Source: Rhizobiales bacterium CCH10-E5 (GTDB lineage: Bacteria > Pseudomonadota > Alphaproteobacteria > Rhizobiales > Beijerinckiaceae). Taken from it: DNA of 64,000 nucleotides. The position numbers and the translations under genes are program-made. This document shows, piece by piece, positions 27,400-35,815 of this stretch. Location of the stretch: positions 1 through 64,000 of the forward strand of contig LSIG01000209.1 in NCBI GenBank assembly GCA_001556125.1, in the 5' to 3' direction. The notes beneath the pieces are model-generated. The model had not been told where the DNA came from and made no database searches. It saw only the letters and a program-made list of their open reading frames with translations. How positions within the stretch are numbered: position 1 is the first letter of the stretch; every line of letters starts with the position of its first letter.

Positions 27400-29097
27400 T
27401 CAGGCGCCGCTGACCTTGACGGCGTCGTTGGGGCGGATGCTGACGGTCTTGCGCGCGGCGACATGGTCCCGGACCACGTCCCAGATCGGCGGGCCCTGCG
27501 TGCCTTCATTGACGCTGGCCCAGCCGGCGACGACGTATTTCCGCGCCGCATCGATCGGCTGGCCCGATTTCAGATGCGTCAGGCCGGAGATGCGGCTGCC
27601 CATCGGCTTGCCGACATCGATCGCGTAGCCCATGCCGCCGATGCGGACCATGTCGCCACCGCCCTGGAAATAGGGGTCGGGGTGGAAGATGTTGTCGGCA
27701 ACGTCCTCGAGGATCTCCTTGAGTTGTGCGCCGGTCATCTCGTTGCGGTAGCAGCCGGGGTAGGTCATCGCCGTGGCGTTGGTGATCGCCTCCCAGGTGA
27801 TGGCGTCGCCCGGCAGCAGCGTGCCGCCCCAGCGGAAACCCGGCGACAGCGCGATCTCGGCGTCGCGCTGCTCCAGCATGGCGTCGCAGATCAGATCGTC
27901 GAAGGTGCCGTTGAAGTTGCCGCGCCGGTAGAGCAGCGACTCCGTCCGGCCGATCTCCTTCGCGAGATCGGCCGCAAAAGGTGCGCGCGCCTTGGAGATC
28001 AGCGCGGCCATTTCGGCATCGGGGGCGATCGCGTCCGAGAAGACCGGCATCAGCTTGAAGCGGATATCGCTGACCTTGCCGTCCTTGATGGCGATATCCA
28101 GCCGCGAGACGAATTTGCCATGCGAGCCCGAGCCAACGAGCACGGTGTCGCCGACGCGGATCAGGCCCGGCATCGCGTCATGGGTGTGGGCAGTGAGGAT
28201 GATGTCGAGGCCATTGACCCGCGAGGCGAGCTTCTTGTCGACGTCGAAGCCGTCATGGGAGAGCAGCACGACCACGGCGGCGCCCTCGCCCCGCGCCTCG
28301 TCGACCTGCTTCTGGATCTCCTCCTCGCGGATGCCGAACTCCCAGTCCGGGAACATCCAGCGCGGATTGGCGATGGCCGTGCGCGGCAGTGCCTGGCCGA
28401 TCACCGCGACCTTGACGCCACCCTTCTCGAAGACCTTGCGCGGCGGGAAGACGGGCTCGTTCCATTCCCGGTCGCGGATGTTCTGGGCGAGAAAGGCGAA
28501 GGGCGCGCTCTCGGCGATCTCCTTGACGCGCTCGGCGCCGAGCGTGAACTCCCAGTGCCCGACCATGGCGTCGGTCTTCAGGGCCGACATGACGTCGACC
28601 ATGTCCTGCCCCTTGGTCTGGAGCGCGGACCAGCTGCCCTGCCAGGTGTCACCGCCATCGAGCAGCAGCACCTTGTCGTCGCCGCGCTCGGCCCGGACGG
28701 CCTTGACCAGCGTCGCGACGCGGTCGAGCCCGCCCATCCGGCCATAGGTCTTCGCCAGTGCGACGAAGTCGTCCGAGGTCAAGGCGAAGGCGTCGGCAGA
28801 GCCGGCGGCGATCTTGAAATGCGCGCGGAACTCGGCGTCGACGAGATGCGGCGGCTGGCCCCGGGCCGGACCTACGCCGAGATTGATCGAGGGCTCGCGG
28901 AAATGCAGCGGCATCAGCTGCGCATGGATGTCGGTGACGTGCAGGATCGTCAGCGTGCCCAGCGGATCGAAGTGCAGGATGTCGGCCTGAGCCAGCCTTT
29001 GCTGCGCCGCAGCCCGCCCGAGCGGGCCCAGCCCGGAGGCTGCCGCAATCGCCGCGGCGGCGGCCGTCGCCTGGAGGAATTCGCGTCTCGTGACCAT
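27400..29097 (-). CDS. soxB: Thiosulfohydrolase SoxB
   Basis: 565 residues, matching the family length. Tat leader (TRREFLQATAAAAAIAAASG), then a 5'-nucleotidase-type metallophosphatase domain: ILHVTDIHAQ near residue 52, LLLDGGDTWQGS near 147, MVGHWEFTLG near 182, LLSHDGFDVD near 280 and LTAHTHDAMPG near 305. It binds two manganese ions and releases sulfate from SoxY-bound thiosulfonate. NHE of ordinary nucleotidases reads GHWE here, as is typical of SoxB. Confidence 0.95.
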   Translation of the reverse strand: MVTRREFLQATAAAAAIAAASGLGPLGRAAAQQRLAQADILHFDPLGTLTILHVTDIHAQLMPLHFREPSINLGVGPARGQPPHLVDAEFRAHFKIAAGSADAFALTSDDFVALAKTYGRMGGLDRVATLVKAVRAERGDDKVLLLDGGDTWQGSWSALQTKGQDMVDVMSALKTDAMVGHWEFTLGAERVKEIAESAPFAFLAQNIRDREWNEPVFPPRKVFEKGGVKVAVIGQALPRTAIANPRWMFPDWEFGIREEEIQKQVDEARGEGAAVVVLLSHDGFDVDKKLASRVNGLDIILTAHTHDAMPGLIRVGDTVLVGSGSHGKFVSRLDIAIKDGKVSDIRFKLMPVFSDAIAPDAEMAALISKARAPFAADLAKEIGRTESLLYRRGNFNGTFDDLICDAMLEQRDAEIALSPGFRWGGTLLPGDAITWEAITNATAMTYPGCYRNEMTGAQLKEILEDVADNIFHPDPYFQGGGDMVRIGGMGYAIDVGKPMGSRISGLTHLKSGQPIDAARKYVVAGWASVNEGTQGPPIWDVVRDHVAARKTVSIRPNDAVKVSGA

Positions 29098-29197
29098 GAT
29101 TCACCCTCTGGGCGAACGCGAAGCGCTGCCCATGGCGATGCCGTTCAAGACATCGCGCGTCACCTCATCAGGAGTGTCGTCGGCCGGATCGGTCCGC

Positions 29198-29527
29198 TCA
29201 GCCGACGGTCAGCTTGTTCTTCGCGGTGTATTCGGAGCCATCGTCATCCTTCCAGACGAAGGTGAACTCGCCCGATTCCGTCGCCTTGAAGAAGAACGAC
29301 TGGTAGGGATTGGCGGAGATCGCCGGGTGCCAATCGGCCGCGAAGACGGGCTTGCCGTTGAAGCTCGCGCTGAACTTGTTGATGATCTTGCGCGGGATCG
29401 TCTTGCCCTGCGCGTCCTTGCGCTGGCCCGATTCCATCTCATGGGAGATCAGGGTCTTGATCTCGATCAGCTCGCCGGCAGCGGCCTTGGCCGGGACGCG
29501 GACACGCGGTGTGGGTTTGGTCGTCAT
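29198..29527 (-). CDS. soxZ: Sulfur-carrier partner protein SoxZ
   Basis: 109 residues, no signal peptide, an immunoglobulin-like fold ending in [26 protein letters not shown] at the front and [18 protein letters not shown] near residue 75 are SoxZ hallmarks. It is exported bound to SoxY by the latter's Tat signal and scaffolds the carrier. The ATG at 29527 is the only sensible start; the longer open frame upstream is non-coding. Confidence 0.95.
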   Translation of the reverse strand: MTTKPTPRVRVPAKAAAGELIEIKTLISHEMESGQRKDAQGKTIPRKIINKFSASFNGKPVFAADWHPAISANPYQSFFFKATESGEFTFVWKDDDGSEYTAKNKLTVG

Positions 29528-29577
29528 GGCGTCATCCTCACCTGAAGTCGTTTTTTTGTGGGGCGGTAGCGGGCCGG

Positions 29578-30042
29578 TCAGCCGCCGCAACCGCCGATGG
29601 TGACCTTCACATTGGCCTTGGCCATATGGAGGGAGCCGTTCGACATCTCGGCGACGCAGACGATGTTCTGGGTCTGGGCGAGGCGCATGCGGGTCGCAGC
29701 CGAAGCCTTGCCGCAGGCCGGCGTGAAGCTGTAGCTGACGATGCCCGGCTGCGGGTTGCCGTCGGCATAGATGTGGACGGCCTTGACGTAGTCGGCCTCC
29801 GTCATCGGGCTTTCGACCTCGACATTGACCGGAACGACGAGGCCGTTCTCCGCGATCTCGGGGATGTCGAGCTTGATCTTGCCCTCGGCCATGGCCTTGT
29901 CGCCATAGAGCTTCTTGATTTCCGCCATCACCATCTTCTCGTCGGCGAAGGCGAGGCGCGCGCCGAGAAGGCTGGCGAAGCCGGCGAGCGCGCCGGCCGT
30001 GAGGGTGCTGCGGCGGGTGAGACCCGCATTCGGGGATGGCAT
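29578..30042 (-). CDS. soxY: Sulfur-carrier protein SoxY
   Basis: 154 residues. Tat leader ([20 protein letters not shown]), Ig-like core with [19 protein letters not shown], and the flexible C-terminal arm ending GGCGG, whose cysteine carries thiosulfate and sulfane intermediates through the Sox cycle. First gene of soxYZBCDEF; CAAGGAGGAAG-type ribosome site upstream. The cysteine in TPACGKAS near residue 110 is a second, non-canonical one. Confidence 0.96.
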   Translation of the reverse strand: MPSPNAGLTRRSTLTAGALAGFASLLGARLAFADEKMVMAEIKKLYGDKAMAEGKIKLDIPEIAENGLVVPVNVEVESPMTEADYVKAVHIYADGNPQPGIVSYSFTPACGKASAATRMRLAQTQNIVCVAEMSNGSLHMAKANVKVTIGGCGG

Positions 30043-30101
30043 CGGCTTCCTCCTTGGAAATGTTCTTGTTCCGCTCTTGACGGCAGCGCCGCCACGCGAT
30101 C

Positions 30102-30164
30102 ATCATTTGCACGTATCGTGATATTGTTTTCTGTGAATGTAAAGTCCCTCCGACAGAGAGGGAC
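30102..30164. promoter_or_regulatory. soxY-soxA divergent promoter region with two small inverted repeats
   Basis: CACG-TAT-CGTG at 30110-30120 lies in an AT-rich patch (ATTTGCA before it, ATATTG after), and GTCCCTC (30144-30150) pairs with GAGGGAC (30158-30164) as a perfect 7-bp hairpin in the likely soxA leader. The first is a candidate regulator site for divergent control; the second could be a leader hairpin. ATTTGCA also appears in the repeat at 35321. Confidence 0.45.
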
Positions 30165-30216
30165 ATCGAACAAAGGTCGCGCTCGGCGGCCGGTCGAGGA
30201 AACGAAAGGGCAAGGG

Positions 30217-31050
30217 ATGAAGCTCCCCATCATCGGAGCGGCTGTTCTGGCGGCCGCCATGACACTGGCGGCCGGGCACCTGACCGCGCAGGCCCCCCCG
30301 CAGGACGACAGCGAGAAGGAGATCGAGCGCTATCGCCAGATGCTCTCGGACCCGTTCTCGAATCCCGGCTTTCTCGCGGTCGACCGCGGCGAGGCGATCT
30401 GGGCCGAACCGCGGGGCACGAAGAATGTCTCGCTCGAGGCCTGCGATCTGGGCGAGGGTCCGGGCCAGCTCGAAGGCGCCTTCGCCAAGCTGCCGCGCTA
30501 TTTCGCCGATGCGGACCGAGTGATGGACACCGAGCAGCGCCTGCTCTGGTGCATGGACAAGCTGCAGGGGCTGGACACCAAGGACGTCGTCGCCCGCCGC
30601 TTCTCCGGCCCGGGCCGCGCGTCGGATCTGGAGGACCTCACGGCCTTCGTCGCCAACAAGTCGAGCGGGATGAAGATCGAGCCGCAGCTCAGCCATCCCA
30701 AGGAGATCGAGATGGCGGCGGTCGGCGAGGAGCTGTTCTACCGCCGCGGCGGCGTGATGGATTTCTCCTGCGCCACCTGCCACGCCGAGGAAGGCAAGCG
30801 CATCCGTCTGCAGGGCCTGCCGAACCTCTCGACGCCTGGCGCCGCGGCACAGGCCACCATGGCGTCCTGGCCGACCTATCGTGTCTCGCAGAGCGCGCTG
30901 CGCACGATGCAGCACCGTCTCTGGGACTGCTACCGCCAGCAGCGCTGGCCGGTGCCCGAATACGCCTCCGACAGCCTGACCGCCTTGACGGTCTTCCTGC
31001 AGAAACAGGCCGCCGGCGGCGAGATCGCCGTGCCGTCGATCAAGCGCTGA
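30217..31050 (+). CDS. soxA: L-cysteine S-thiosulfotransferase subunit SoxA, one-haem form
   Basis: 277 residues with a signal peptide ending near LTAQ. One haem site [10 protein letters not shown] near residue 185 and the active/haem-ligand cysteine in [11 protein letters not shown] near 237. The first domain keeps cysteines ([16 protein letters not shown]) where dihaem SoxA proteins carry a second haem or a disulfide. With SoxX it couples thiosulfate to the SoxY arm. The ATG at 30217 is preceded by AAAGGGCAAGG. Transcribed away from soxY, unlike the compact soxXYZA order. Confidence 0.95.
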   Translation: MKLPIIGAAVLAAAMTLAAGHLTAQAPPQDDSEKEIERYRQMLSDPFSNPGFLAVDRGEAIWAEPRGTKNVSLEACDLGEGPGQLEGAFAKLPRYFADADRVMDTEQRLLWCMDKLQGLDTKDVVARRFSGPGRASDLEDLTAFVANKSSGMKIEPQLSHPKEIEMAAVGEELFYRRGGVMDFSCATCHAEEGKRIRLQGLPNLSTPGAAAQATMASWPTYRVSQSALRTMQHRLWDCYRQQRWPVPEYASDSLTALTVFLQKQAAGGEIAVPSIKR

Positions 31051-31062
31051 GAGGGCGAGACG

Positions 31063-31677
31063 ATGACCAGAACCGCTTTCGCCGCCGCGGCCTGCGCCGC
31101 CCTGCTGATCGCCGGCCCTGCCCTCGCCCAACAGAAGCCGAGCCAGGCCACCATCGAGGCCTATGTCAAATCGACCTTTGGCAAGGCCTCCCCGGAATGG
31201 GTGGCCCGGATCACGCCCGACGAGTCGCTCGCCGTCTGCAATGCGACCCGCAACAACGTCTCCTCCGCCCAGTCCGACGCCATCATCAAGCGCGAGCTCG
31301 CCAAGGTCGTCTATCCGGCCGACGGCAAGCTGCTGGGCGACTGGAAGAAGGGCTATGCGGTCGCCAATAACGGCCGCGGCGGCCAGTTCTCCGATCCGCC
31401 GGGCACGGTGGCGGGCGGAAACTGCTTCGCCTGCCATCAGCTCGATCCCAAGGAGGTCAGCTACGGTACGCTCGGCCCCAGCCTGACCGCCTATGGCAAG
31501 GACCGGAAGTACGACGCCGAGGCGATGAAGGACGCTTATACCAAGATCTACAATTCGATGGCGGTGGTGCCCTGCTCGAACATGCCGCGCTTCGGCACCA
31601 ACAAGGTGCTCGACGAGCAGCAGATCAAGGACGTGATGGCCTATCTGTTCGATCCGGAGTCGCCGGTGAACAAATAG
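31063..31677 (+). CDS. soxX: SoxAX cytochrome complex subunit SoxX
   Basis: 204 residues: signal peptide (ending PALAQQ), an N-terminal extension of about 90 residues, then a cytochrome c domain with GNCFACHQLD near residue 122 and the distal methionine in CSNMPRFGTNKVL near 172. An extra cysteine occurs in LAVCNATR near 60. Partner of SoxA, 12 bp downstream of it. Its stop is 5 bp from the stop of the convergent soxW, leaving no room for a hairpin. Confidence 0.94.
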   Translation: MTRTAFAAAACAALLIAGPALAQQKPSQATIEAYVKSTFGKASPEWVARITPDESLAVCNATRNNVSSAQSDAIIKRELAKVVYPADGKLLGDWKKGYAVANNGRGGQFSDPPGTVAGGNCFACHQLDPKEVSYGTLGPSLTAYGKDRKYDAEAMKDAYTKIYNSMAVVPCSNMPRFGTNKVLDEQQIKDVMAYLFDPESPVNK

Positions 31678-31682
31678 GCGCT

Positions 31683-32252
31683 TCAGCCGCCGGCTGGCTT
31701 CTTCCCGGGCCAGTCGGCGAAGACGCCGCGTTCGTAGCCCTTCTCGCGTACGAAGCGGAACCAGGCGAGAAACTCGCGCGGATCGGGCAGGCCCGGCATC
31801 CGCGCGACCTCGCGGGCGGCGGGCGGCCTCGCGCCCAGCCCCTCGGCGGTTTCGGGAAAGAACTGGATCGAGGGCGTGCCCTCGATCGCATAGCGCGCGG
31901 CGAAGGCCTTTTCGCCAGGCTTGCTGCCGTCGAAATCGGTGACCGGACGCTGCCCGAGAATGTTGAGATGCAGGATCTCGAAATTCTCGCGGATGTAGCG
32001 CTCCGTCGCCGGGTCGGCGAGATGGACCTCGTGCATCCGGCGGCAGGCCGGGCAGCCCTTCAACCCCCAGAGGATAGCGAAGCGCTTCCCGGCGGCGGTA
32101 GCCGCCGCAAGGTCGTCGGCCAGATCGAGGAAGCTCTCGAGATACCAGTCCAGCTTGTAGAGCCCGTCCTCGCCGAGCGTGGCCCGCGCCGAGGCACTCG
32201 CCGGAAAGGCGGCACAGAGACCGGCTGCGAGGATCGTGCGGCGCGTCTGCAT
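31683..32252 (-). CDS. soxW: Periplasmic thioredoxin SoxW
   Basis: 189 residues. Twin-arginine leader (TRRTILAAGLCAAFPASAS) and a thioredoxin-like domain with LWGLKGCPACRRMHEVH near residue 67 and a cis-proline region IEGTPSIQFFPE near 130. SoxW reduces disulfides on Sox proteins such as SoxY. The ATG at 32252 is preferred over the one at 32303, which lies inside the inverted repeat at 32299-32320 and would spoil the signal peptide. Confidence 0.9.
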   Translation of the reverse strand: MQTRRTILAAGLCAAFPASASARATLGEDGLYKLDWYLESFLDLADDLAAATAAGKRFAILWGLKGCPACRRMHEVHLADPATERYIRENFEILHLNILGQRPVTDFDGSKPGEKAFAARYAIEGTPSIQFFPETAEGLGARPPAAREVARMPGLPDPREFLAWFRFVREKGYERGVFADWPGKKPAGG

Positions 32253-32298
32253 GGCGAAACTCCCGACACGAAGCAGCTTTCGGTTCGTGACTGGAATA

Positions 32299-32320
32299 AA
32301 CATACGAATACGACTATGTT
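32299..32320. promoter_or_regulatory. Candidate SoxR/BigR operator between soxW and soxS
   Basis: AACATA at 32299-32304 and TATGTT at 32315-32320 form perfect 6-bp arms around a 10-base centre. Contains ATACGAATA (32302-32310), an element shared with the repeats at 35321 and 37866. Only 6 bp lie between it and the soxS ATG. Confidence 0.55.
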
Positions 32321-32326
32321 ACCGCA

Positions 32327-32731
32327 ATGGGTTTCATCCGTACCCGCACAGTGGCGCTCCTGGCTTTGCTCGCCCTCCTCGGCTCCGGCGTGGTGCCGGT
32401 TGCCGCGGCGGAGCTCGTCATGTTCACGCGCGAGGGCTGTCCCTGGTGCGCGCGCTTCGAACGCGAGGTCGCACCCGCCTATCATCTGACCGACGAAGGC
32501 AAGCGGGCGCCGCTGCGCCGCGTCGCGCTCAGGCCCGGCGGATCCACCCTTGCCGGGCTCGCCGCTCCGGTCATCGCCGCGCCGACCTTCGTGCTGATCG
32601 AGGATGGACAGGAAACAGGCCGGATCACCGGCTATCAGGGCGACGACGCCTTCTGGGGATTGCTTGGCAAGATGCTTGCTGACATGCCAGGCCCCATTCA
32701 CCGCAGCGGCGCCGCCGCGAAATTGGATTGA
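32327..32731 (+). CDS. soxS: Periplasmic thioredoxin-fold protein SoxS
   Basis: 134 residues: signal peptide ending near VAAAE, then a compact thioredoxin fold with FTREGCPWCARFE near residue 38 and IAAPTFVLIEDG near 86. In Paracoccus SoxS reduces and reactivates SoxY. Directly upstream of the regulator soxR, as in the reference locus. The start lies very near the inverted repeat at 32299, so a leaderless or short-leader transcript is possible. Confidence 0.88.
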   Translation: MGFIRTRTVALLALLALLGSGVVPVAAAELVMFTREGCPWCARFEREVAPAYHLTDEGKRAPLRRVALRPGGSTLAGLAAPVIAAPTFVLIEDGQETGRITGYQGDDAFWGLLGKMLADMPGPIHRSGAAAKLD

Positions 32732-32733
32732 CC

Positions 32734-33111
32734 ATGAGCGCGATCGTATCAAAGGCCCTCGAAGCCGAGCTGCGTGACGGCGAGGAGTTCTCGGCCGAAC
32801 TCGACCTGCTGATGCGCAAGGCCCGCAAGGCGAGCGATTTTCTCAAGGCGCTGTCGCATGAGAACCGTCTCCTCCTGCTCTGCCTGCTGGCCGAGCGCGA
32901 GCGCACGGTGACTGAGCTCGAGAACATCCTCTCGCTGCGCCAGCCTATGGTCTCGCAGCAACTGGCGCGGCTGCGCCTCGACCAGCTCGTAACCACCCGC
33001 CGCGATGGCAAGGCGGTCTATTACAGCCTGGCCAATGACGATGTCCGCCGGATGATTGCGGTGATCTACGACATCTTCTGTGGCCCGCCGGCGACGCCGG
33101 CCGTCGAGTGA
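32734..33111 (+). CDS. soxR: ArsR-family persulfide-responsive repressor SoxR
   Basis: 125 residues. Winged helix of the ArsR/SqrR/BigR type: FLKALSHENRLLLLCLLAERE, recognition helix LRQPMVSQQLARLRL near residue 72 and wing RRDGKAVYYSL near 92. Cysteines in LLLLCLLAE (residue 49) and IYDIFCGP (near 113) match the pair that forms a tetrasulfide link in SqrR/BigR. Likely represses the sox promoters until sulfane sulfur appears. The ATG at 32734, 2 bp after the soxS stop, is chosen over an in-frame TTG at 32728. Confidence 0.93.
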   Translation: MSAIVSKALEAELRDGEEFSAELDLLMRKARKASDFLKALSHENRLLLLCLLAERERTVTELENILSLRQPMVSQQLARLRLDQLVTTRRDGKAVYYSLANDDVRRMIAVIYDIFCGPPATPAVE

Positions 33112-33146
33112 TGCCGGAGCGCCTTTCCCTGGTTTCGATCTGAGGC

Positions 33147-34217
33147 ATGGCGCCGCTGCCGGCCTGGTCGATCGCGCTCGCGGGCATCGCCATCGGCGCG
33201 GCCTGCGGTTTCACGGCGAGGCGGGCGCGCCTGTGCTCCTTCGGCGCGATCGAGGATGTCTGGCTCGGCGGCGACACCCGCCGGATCCGGATCTTCGGCC
33301 TTGCACTCGGCGTCGCCCTCCTCGGCACCCAGGCGATGGTCTGGAGCGGCGTGCTGAACCCCGCCCTTTCGACCTATGTTCCCAGCTCCATGCCTTGGTT
33401 TGCGGTCCTGCTCGGCTCGACGCTGTTCGGCGTGGGCATGGCTCTGGTCGGCACCTGCGGCTTCGGATCGCTGGTGCGGCTCGGTACCGGCGACCTGCGC
33501 AGCCTGATCGTGATGATGGTCTTCGGCGCAGCCGCCTATGCGACTCTGCGCGGCATACTCGCGCCCCTGCGGATCGACGGGCTGGAGGCGGTGGCGATCG
33601 GTGTTCCCGGCGCGGTGCAGGGCGACCTCTCCTCCGTTCTGGCCTGGTGGGGTTTCGGCGATCTGCGGCTGGTCATCGCCCTCGCTGCGGCCTCCGTTCT
33701 CGTTCTGGCCGTGGCGCTCGACGGACGGTTGCGGCGCTCGCCCCGTCTGCTGCTCGCGGGCGTGACGCTGGGCCTCGGCGTCGTGGCAGGCTGGTGGGCG
33801 ACCGGGGTGGCGATCGACGAATTCGCGATCTCTTCCCGGCCCCAGAGCCTGACCTTCGTGTCGCCGGTCGGTCGGGCGCTCTATGCGGTCCTGACGACGC
33901 CCGACGGCCTGCTGGATTTCGGCATCGGCTCGGTGATCGGCGTGGTGCTCGGATCATTCCTGTCGGCGCTGATGGATCGCGAGCTGCGCTGGGAGGCTTT
34001 CGACGACCATCACGAGATGCGTCGCCATCTGGTCGGTGCGGTGATGATGGGCGGAGGCGGCATCCTCGCCGGAGGCTGCACCATCGGTCAGGGTATCACG
34101 GCCGGCTCGATGATGGCCCTGTCCTGGCCGCTCGCGATCTTCGGCATGATGGTCGGTGCGCGAATGGGCATCGCCTTCCTGCTGGAAGGCTCGATCCGCC
34201 AGATCTTCCGGAACTGA
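33147..34217 (+). CDS. soxT: YeeE/YedE-family sulfur transporter SoxT, full-length
   Basis: 356 residues, 9-10 membrane helices in two halves. Conserved cysteines line the path: RRARLCSFGAIED near residue 28, LVGTCGFGSLVRLG near 106 and AGGCTIGQGIT near 312. YeeE family members import thiosulfate through persulfide relay on such cysteines. Follows soxR by 35 bp, as soxT does in other alphaproteobacteria, and converges with the TauE/SafE gene (19 bp between stops). Confidence 0.88.
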   Translation: MAPLPAWSIALAGIAIGAACGFTARRARLCSFGAIEDVWLGGDTRRIRIFGLALGVALLGTQAMVWSGVLNPALSTYVPSSMPWFAVLLGSTLFGVGMALVGTCGFGSLVRLGTGDLRSLIVMMVFGAAAYATLRGILAPLRIDGLEAVAIGVPGAVQGDLSSVLAWWGFGDLRLVIALAAASVLVLAVALDGRLRRSPRLLLAGVTLGLGVVAGWWATGVAIDEFAISSRPQSLTFVSPVGRALYAVLTTPDGLLDFGIGSVIGVVLGSFLSALMDRELRWEAFDDHHEMRRHLVGAVMMGGGGILAGGCTIGQGITAGSMMALSWPLAIFGMMVGARMGIAFLLEGSIRQIFRN

Positions 34218-34236
34218 CGGCTGCCCTTGTTCTGCC

Positions 34237-35031
34237 TCAGCCCAAGACGGCCGTATAGCCGCGAAGGACCACGTAAACCCCGACGATGGCGACGATCGCG
34301 GCGAAGACCCGCGACAGCATCGTTTTGTGGCGCGAGAGGTGCCGGGCCAGCAACGTGCCGCCAAGACCACCGGCGACGCCACCCGCGACGAACAGGATGG
34401 CGATGCGCCAGTCGACAAGGCCCGACAGCGCATAGGAGGCGGCGGTTGTCGCACCGAAGGCGGTGACCGCGACCAGCGACGAGCCGATGGCCATGATCAT
34501 CGGCATGCGCGCGGCGCCCATCAACCCCGGCACGATCAGAAAGCCGCCGCCGATGCCGAAGAAGCCGGACATCGCGCCGACAAGCCCACCCATTCCAAGC
34601 AGGCGCGGCAACAGCGTCGACGCGGTTGCCCGTCCGAGCGGCCTGAAACCTGAGCCGTCGCCCGCTTTGCGCACCAGCATCATCGCCGCGATCACGATCA
34701 TCAGCACGCCGAACAGCAGCAACAGCTTCTGACCATCGAAGCGCTTGCCGATGGCCGACCCGGCGGCGGCTCCCGCGATCCCCGCGGTCGAGAACACCAG
34801 CGCACAGGGCCAGCGGACATGGCCGGCGCGGGCATGGCCGAGCAGATTGGCGAAGGCGCTGAGCGCGACCGCGACGGCGCTGGTGCCGATCGCGACATGC
34901 GGCGAGGCCACGCCCACGGCATAGACCAGCAGCGGCACGGCCAGGATCGAGCCGCCGCCTCCGATGAGGCCCAGAACGAAGCCCACCAGTGAGCCCGAGC
35001 CGACAGAGGCCAGATCGGCACCCGCGATCAT
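34237..35031 (-). CDS. TauE/SafE-family sulfite/sulfur-compound permease
   Basis: 264 residues, about eight helices. Typical repeats of the family: GFVLGLIGGGGSILAVPLLVYAVG near residue 12 and SGFFGIGGGFLIVPGLM near 145. Probably exports sulfite or another anion made by the Blh dioxygenase. TauE/SafE genes are a regular part of bigR operons. Starts at 35031 and overlaps nothing; 28 bp downstream of the DUF2892 gene, so the two share a transcript. Confidence 0.87.
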   Translation of the reverse strand: MIAGADLASVGSGSLVGFVLGLIGGGGSILAVPLLVYAVGVASPHVAIGTSAVAVALSAFANLLGHARAGHVRWPCALVFSTAGIAGAAAGSAIGKRFDGQKLLLLFGVLMIVIAAMMLVRKAGDGSGFRPLGRATASTLLPRLLGMGGLVGAMSGFFGIGGGFLIVPGLMGAARMPMIMAIGSSLVAVTAFGATTAASYALSGLVDWRIAILFVAGGVAGGLGGTLLARHLSRHKTMLSRVFAAIVAIVGVYVVLRGYTAVLG

Positions 35032-35059
35032 GACGGCGTGCCCTGCTTCAGTGGTCGCA

Positions 35060-35284
35060 TCAGGACTTGGCCACCGGACAGGTCCGGATGCCCAGCAACG
35101 TATAGGCCGGGCAGAACCGGAAGGCCGCCGTCGCCAGCATCGCCACACCCCAGACCGTCAGCGCGTATTTCCAGGCTCCCCAAGACGCGACCATCCCGGC
35201 GAAGGGTGGAACGAAGACGGCGGCGACGAGCAGCGCTCCCAGGAAGAATCGAAGGGTGCGATCGAGTGTGCCGACATTGGTCAT
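35060..35284 (-). CDS. DUF2892 (YgaP transmembrane-like) small membrane protein
   Basis: 74 residues with two hydrophobic helices (RFFLGALLVAAVFVPPFAG and WKYALTVWGVAMLATAAF) and the closing CPAYTLLGIRTCPV with two cysteines, as in the C-terminal membrane part of the rhodanese YgaP. Family members are linked to persulfide handling or sulfide release. Start at 35284 with GGAGAGACAG upstream; the frame to 35368 would run through the inverted repeat at 35321. First gene of a likely second transcript with the TauE/SafE gene. Confidence 0.82.
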   Translation of the reverse strand: MTNVGTLDRTLRFFLGALLVAAVFVPPFAGMVASWGAWKYALTVWGVAMLATAAFRFCPAYTLLGIRTCPVAKS

Positions 35285-35320
35285 GACTGTCTCTCCGGTG
35301 ATGAATCCAAAACTCGAAAC

Positions 35321-35336
35321 ATGCGAATATTTGCAT
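35321..35336. promoter_or_regulatory. Candidate BigR/SoxR operator upstream of the DUF2892 gene
   Basis: ATGCGAATATTTGCAT is a 16-bp palindrome with one mismatched pair, lying 37 bp before the DUF2892 start in a 93-bp gap inside the bigR gene group. With the preceding AAC it matches the soxW-soxS site over AACATRCGAATA. Confidence 0.6.
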
Positions 35337-35377
35337 CTAAAAAGGTCAATGGGGCTGTTCAGCGGCACCTGCGATGC

Positions 35378-35815
35378 CTAGGCAGCCCTCGCCAGAACCC
35401 GGTCATGCAGGAGCATGCCCGCGATCATCGCCACGGTGAACAGCAGGACCGGTGTCAGTCCCGTCGTCAGGGCCGACAGCGCCGGACCCGGGCAAAAACC
35501 GGCCAGCCCCCAGCCGATGCCGAACAGCACCGAACCGCCGACCAGGCGGGCATCGATGTCGGTCCGCTCGGGGATGTGGAACTGCGTGTCGAAAACCGGC
35601 CGCTGCAGGCGCCGCTGGATCGTGACGGCGATGAAGGCGATGCAGACCGCCCCGCCCAGTACGAACATCAGGCTCGGGTCCCACCGTCCGCTGGCTATGT
35701 CGAGGAAGCCCAGCACGCGGGCCGGATCGACCATCCCCGAAAGCGACAGGCCGTAGCCGAAGAGTGCACCCGACAGGAGCGCCACTGTGATGCGCGCGAT
35801 GGCGAGCGGGCTCAT
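35378..35815 (-). CDS. Half-size YeeE/YedE-family protein (C-terminal half)
   Basis: 145 residues, four helices. Contains GYGLSLSGMVDPARVLGFLD near residue 20 and the conserved cysteine in IGWGLAGFCPGPALSAL near 105. Corresponds to one half of full-length YeeE/SoxT. Overlaps the other half-size gene by 4 bp. bigR operons in plant-associated bacteria contain just such a pair. Ends with TAG at 35378. Confidence 0.88.
   Translation of the reverse strand: MSPLAIARITVALLSGALFGYGLSLSGMVDPARVLGFLDIASGRWDPSLMFVLGGAVCIAFIAVTIQRRLQRPVFDTQFHIPERTDIDARLVGGSVLFGIGWGLAGFCPGPALSALTTGLTPVLLFTVAMIAGMLLHDRVLARAA

Noticed and set aside
29198..30166. A 322-codon frame containing soxZ
   Set aside because: Only the last 109 codons are coding (soxZ); the rest is a shadow of soxY in another frame.
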